DNA of 64,000 nucleotides from Eopsaltria australis (lineage: Eukaryota > Chordata > Aves > Passeriformes > Petroicidae). The notes below the pieces were generated by a model, which was not told where the DNA came from, ran no database searches, and worked only from the letters and a program-made list of their open reading frames with translations. Numbering within the stretch: position 1 is the stretch's first letter; the number at the start of each line of letters is the position of its first letter. The position numbers and the translations under genes are program-made. Shown piece after piece: positions 61,758 through 64,000 of the stretch. The stretch is from NCBI GenBank assembly GCA_034509425.1, contig JAVTVJ010000458.1:1364001-1428000 (forward strand), given 5' to 3'.

Positions 61758-64000
61758 GCATTACATCAGTGCTTTGCTGTAAGAACCCAGACTCTTGGAG
61801 AGGTTGTGGAAAAAAGAGACTGAATTTTACCTGATGCTTTTAGCAGTTCTGTTGGTGTGTTGTTCACTGCTTCAGGGGTTGGTTTTTTCTTTCTTTTTCC
61901 TTTTTTCCCCTCTTTTTTTGCTGCTTTTAGCTTTGATCTTAATTGGGAAAAGTTTCTGGTTCAACCAGACCTTCTCCATGGAACTTTGATAGCCATTGGA
62001 CATGCAGCAGAGGTCTTCACAGAATTCCTTCCAGCAATAAATGTGGATATTTCCCACTCTCTTGATTTAATAAGTCAGAGTTTTAGGTTGGATGAGTGTT
62101 GGTAGAAAGCTCCCCATGTCAGAAGTGTTTTTCTTTTTACCTGGAGCTCGAAGGGCTTTGCAGAGCAGGCTCTCTTAAGGGGGCAGTGCCTTGGGGGGAT
62201 GAAAGCTTTGTCTCCTCCAACCCCAATAAATGCCCTCCCTTGGCATCACTGCTGCTTTTCACTGTGGAAGTTTAGAAAACTTTCATCACAGAGGGACCAA
62301 AATAAAGGTTTTTTTTGCTAATGTGGCTTTTCCCATCTTTCTCTCTATATCCTATTTTTCTTTATTTCAAGTCTTTTCTTTTTGGTAATTTCAGCAAGTC
62401 AAGCTGGGGTTTGTTGGTCTCAGACTTTGATCAATACATTTCCCTACCAAAGATAAGCTGGGTTTTCTTCTATTTTCAAATCAATACCCTAAGGTCTGAA
62501 AAAATAGTCAAACAAGATCCAAACCATGGCATTTAAACAATCCTCCCACAACACACTGGTGTTCACGTTCAGAGATAAAACTGCTGCTTACCTTAATTCA
62601 GGGGCCTTTATTTCAAATATCATTCTTTCAATAAGTTTACACAACATTTACAAAAATTAAAATGCTGCTGGTTTGTTGTTTGGTTTTGTTTTTTTTTTAA
62701 TCTGTCTTTATAGAAGCTACTTTTTTCCCACTTTTTATTTCTTGTTTCAAGTGCAGAAAACACTTTCCAAGTCATCCCAGGGGAAGATCTAAGCCAGAGG
62801 ACATACAGCATTTTCACTTTTTCATGCTCTAGGCTAAGATAGTTTGACTGATCCATCATCTGAGTAGCAGGCAAAGCATAAATCATGTATGGAAATAGCA
62901 GCTGAAATGTTAGTGCACCTTCATGGCATTAATTGCATTTTTTTCATCTTCTTTCTGTATCATCTACAGAAATTCCCCAACACAAACACACTTGCAAGTG
63001 TAAATGCTTCAGAGGGTTTGTTTGCTTGGGTTGTAGCTGCTTTTGTTTTGTTGGTTTCTCTCTCTTTCAGAGGGGGATTGTTTGTGGGTTTTTGTTTGTT
63101 TGAGTTTCTCAGTGGTACAAAAGTTGAAGAGAGACACGCTGGGGGTTTTTTTACAACTGTTTTGCAAGGTTTGGTCAAAATCTCAACTTCTAGACAAGAA
63201 AATCTATGTAGGATTCCTGAAATACAGAGGAATTCCAGTGGAATTCCACCAGCCAGCAGAACCTGGCCACTATTTTTGATTAGGCAACGCATTAAAACCT
63301 CCCTCAGAACTATTTAAATTATAAATGGATCTCAAAAGATACTCCAGTCCTGCTTAAAATAAACATAGTATTTGATCTTCCTCCTTTGTGTGTGAGGGGA
63401 CAGAAAAAACAGGAAAGAAATTAAACTTATTCTATGGAATTCAGAACTTTCTCAGAGAATGCAGAGCCCAGCTGGGTTTAGCTGCATGGCAGAAGTTGCT
63501 GTTTTTTATAATCATGACAGAACAGACTTTGAATATTTTACTATTGAATATTTTACTGCTGCGTGTTGGAAACTAAACAAATGAAATTATCTTTCTGCTG
63601 GGACTAATGTGGGGTTTTTGTTTGGGAAATCACCTGAATTCCCATATTTCTATAGATTTGTTGTCACTGGATTGACTCTTCCTTTTTCTCTGTGACCTAA
63701 TGTCTGCCACTTTGAACTGGGCAGCTAAAATGTTCTCAGTATTTTCTTTTGTAGTTCTATTTGCCCTCTTTCTTGCCTATTGCTTTTATTAATATTCAAT
63801 GTAAAATAAATTCATTTCTACTTCAGAATGCCTGAAATTGAATTTACTGTTCCAATATTAAAACAATTATGAACGTCCTTCTGGAAACTCTCCCTCCTAA
63901 ATCCAAGTTACTGTTGCAAATTCTTCTGGCCAGGATGCCCTCCCGTTAAGTTGCTATTAATATAGAAGTTTTTATACTTTTTTTCTTTACCTATGTACTT
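61758..64000. other. Non-coding interval, no gene seen
   Basis: Unique AT-rich sequence with pyrimidine runs at 61888-61920 and a T-rich run at 62680-62700. A 14-base direct repeat TTGAATATTTTACT occurs at 63529-63542 and 63544-63557. A 142-codon plus frame (62889-63317) lacks any recognisable motif. No gene is supported. Confidence 0.5.

Overview
The window looks like avian nuclear DNA, probably from a songbird. This rests on three kinds of evidence: 3' ends of chicken-repeat-1 (CR1) LINEs, solo LTRs of avian ERVK/ERVL type, and an AT-rich background with no SINE families of mammalian type. The species and chromosome cannot be read from the sequence. I found no protein-coding exon I can defend, no tRNA, rRNA or other recognisable RNA gene, no CRISPR array and no operon-like organisation. 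The longest open frames are explained by repeats (a CR1 copy at 27 kb, an LTR at 58 kb) or by local GC richness (4.2-4.9 kb). The window is best read as a gene desert, or as the inside of a very large intron.

Layout. 0-4 kb is unique sequence with a CR1 3' end at 2.2-2.5 kb. 4.0-4.13 kb is a degenerate TCTA/TA tract, followed by a GC-richer block to about 4.93 kb. 5-20 kb is mostly unique AT-rich sequence with a striking near-perfect hairpin at 15.86-15.91 kb and several stretches that look like candidate non-coding regulatory sequence. 20.1-20.23 kb is a short minisatellite. 20.2-26.9 kb is unique sequence with AT-rich tracts and an exact 28-bp tandem duplication at 23.75 kb. 26.99-27.41 kb holds the best-preserved CR1. 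28.75-29.04 kb is a complete solo LTR with a 5-bp target duplication. 36.93-37.26 kb is a second complete solo LTR (minus strand) with a 6-bp target duplication. 43.41-43.49 kb is a tiny CR1 tail. 46.16-46.38 kb is a compound 9-bp/18-bp tandem array. 52.09-52.53 kb is a CpG-rich LTR-like segment abutting another CR1 tail. 56.39-56.51 kb is a 66-bp duplication. 57.57-58.18 kb is a minus-strand ERVL-type LTR. 59.4-60.6 kb contains two G-poor A/C-rich tracts around an AT palindrome. 61.73-61.76 kb is a TA microsatellite.

There is no gene set that works together here. The history that can be read is one of retroelement insertion, LTR-LTR recombination down to solo LTRs, and local tandem duplication in otherwise unique DNA. 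I did not find an undescribed biological system. The observations most worth checking are the 24-bp-arm hairpin at 15855-15907, the CpG-rich LTR-like block at 52.1-52.4 kb, the compound array at 46.2 kb and the candidate conserved non-coding blocks at 16.6, 18.6, 27.6 and 59.7 kb.
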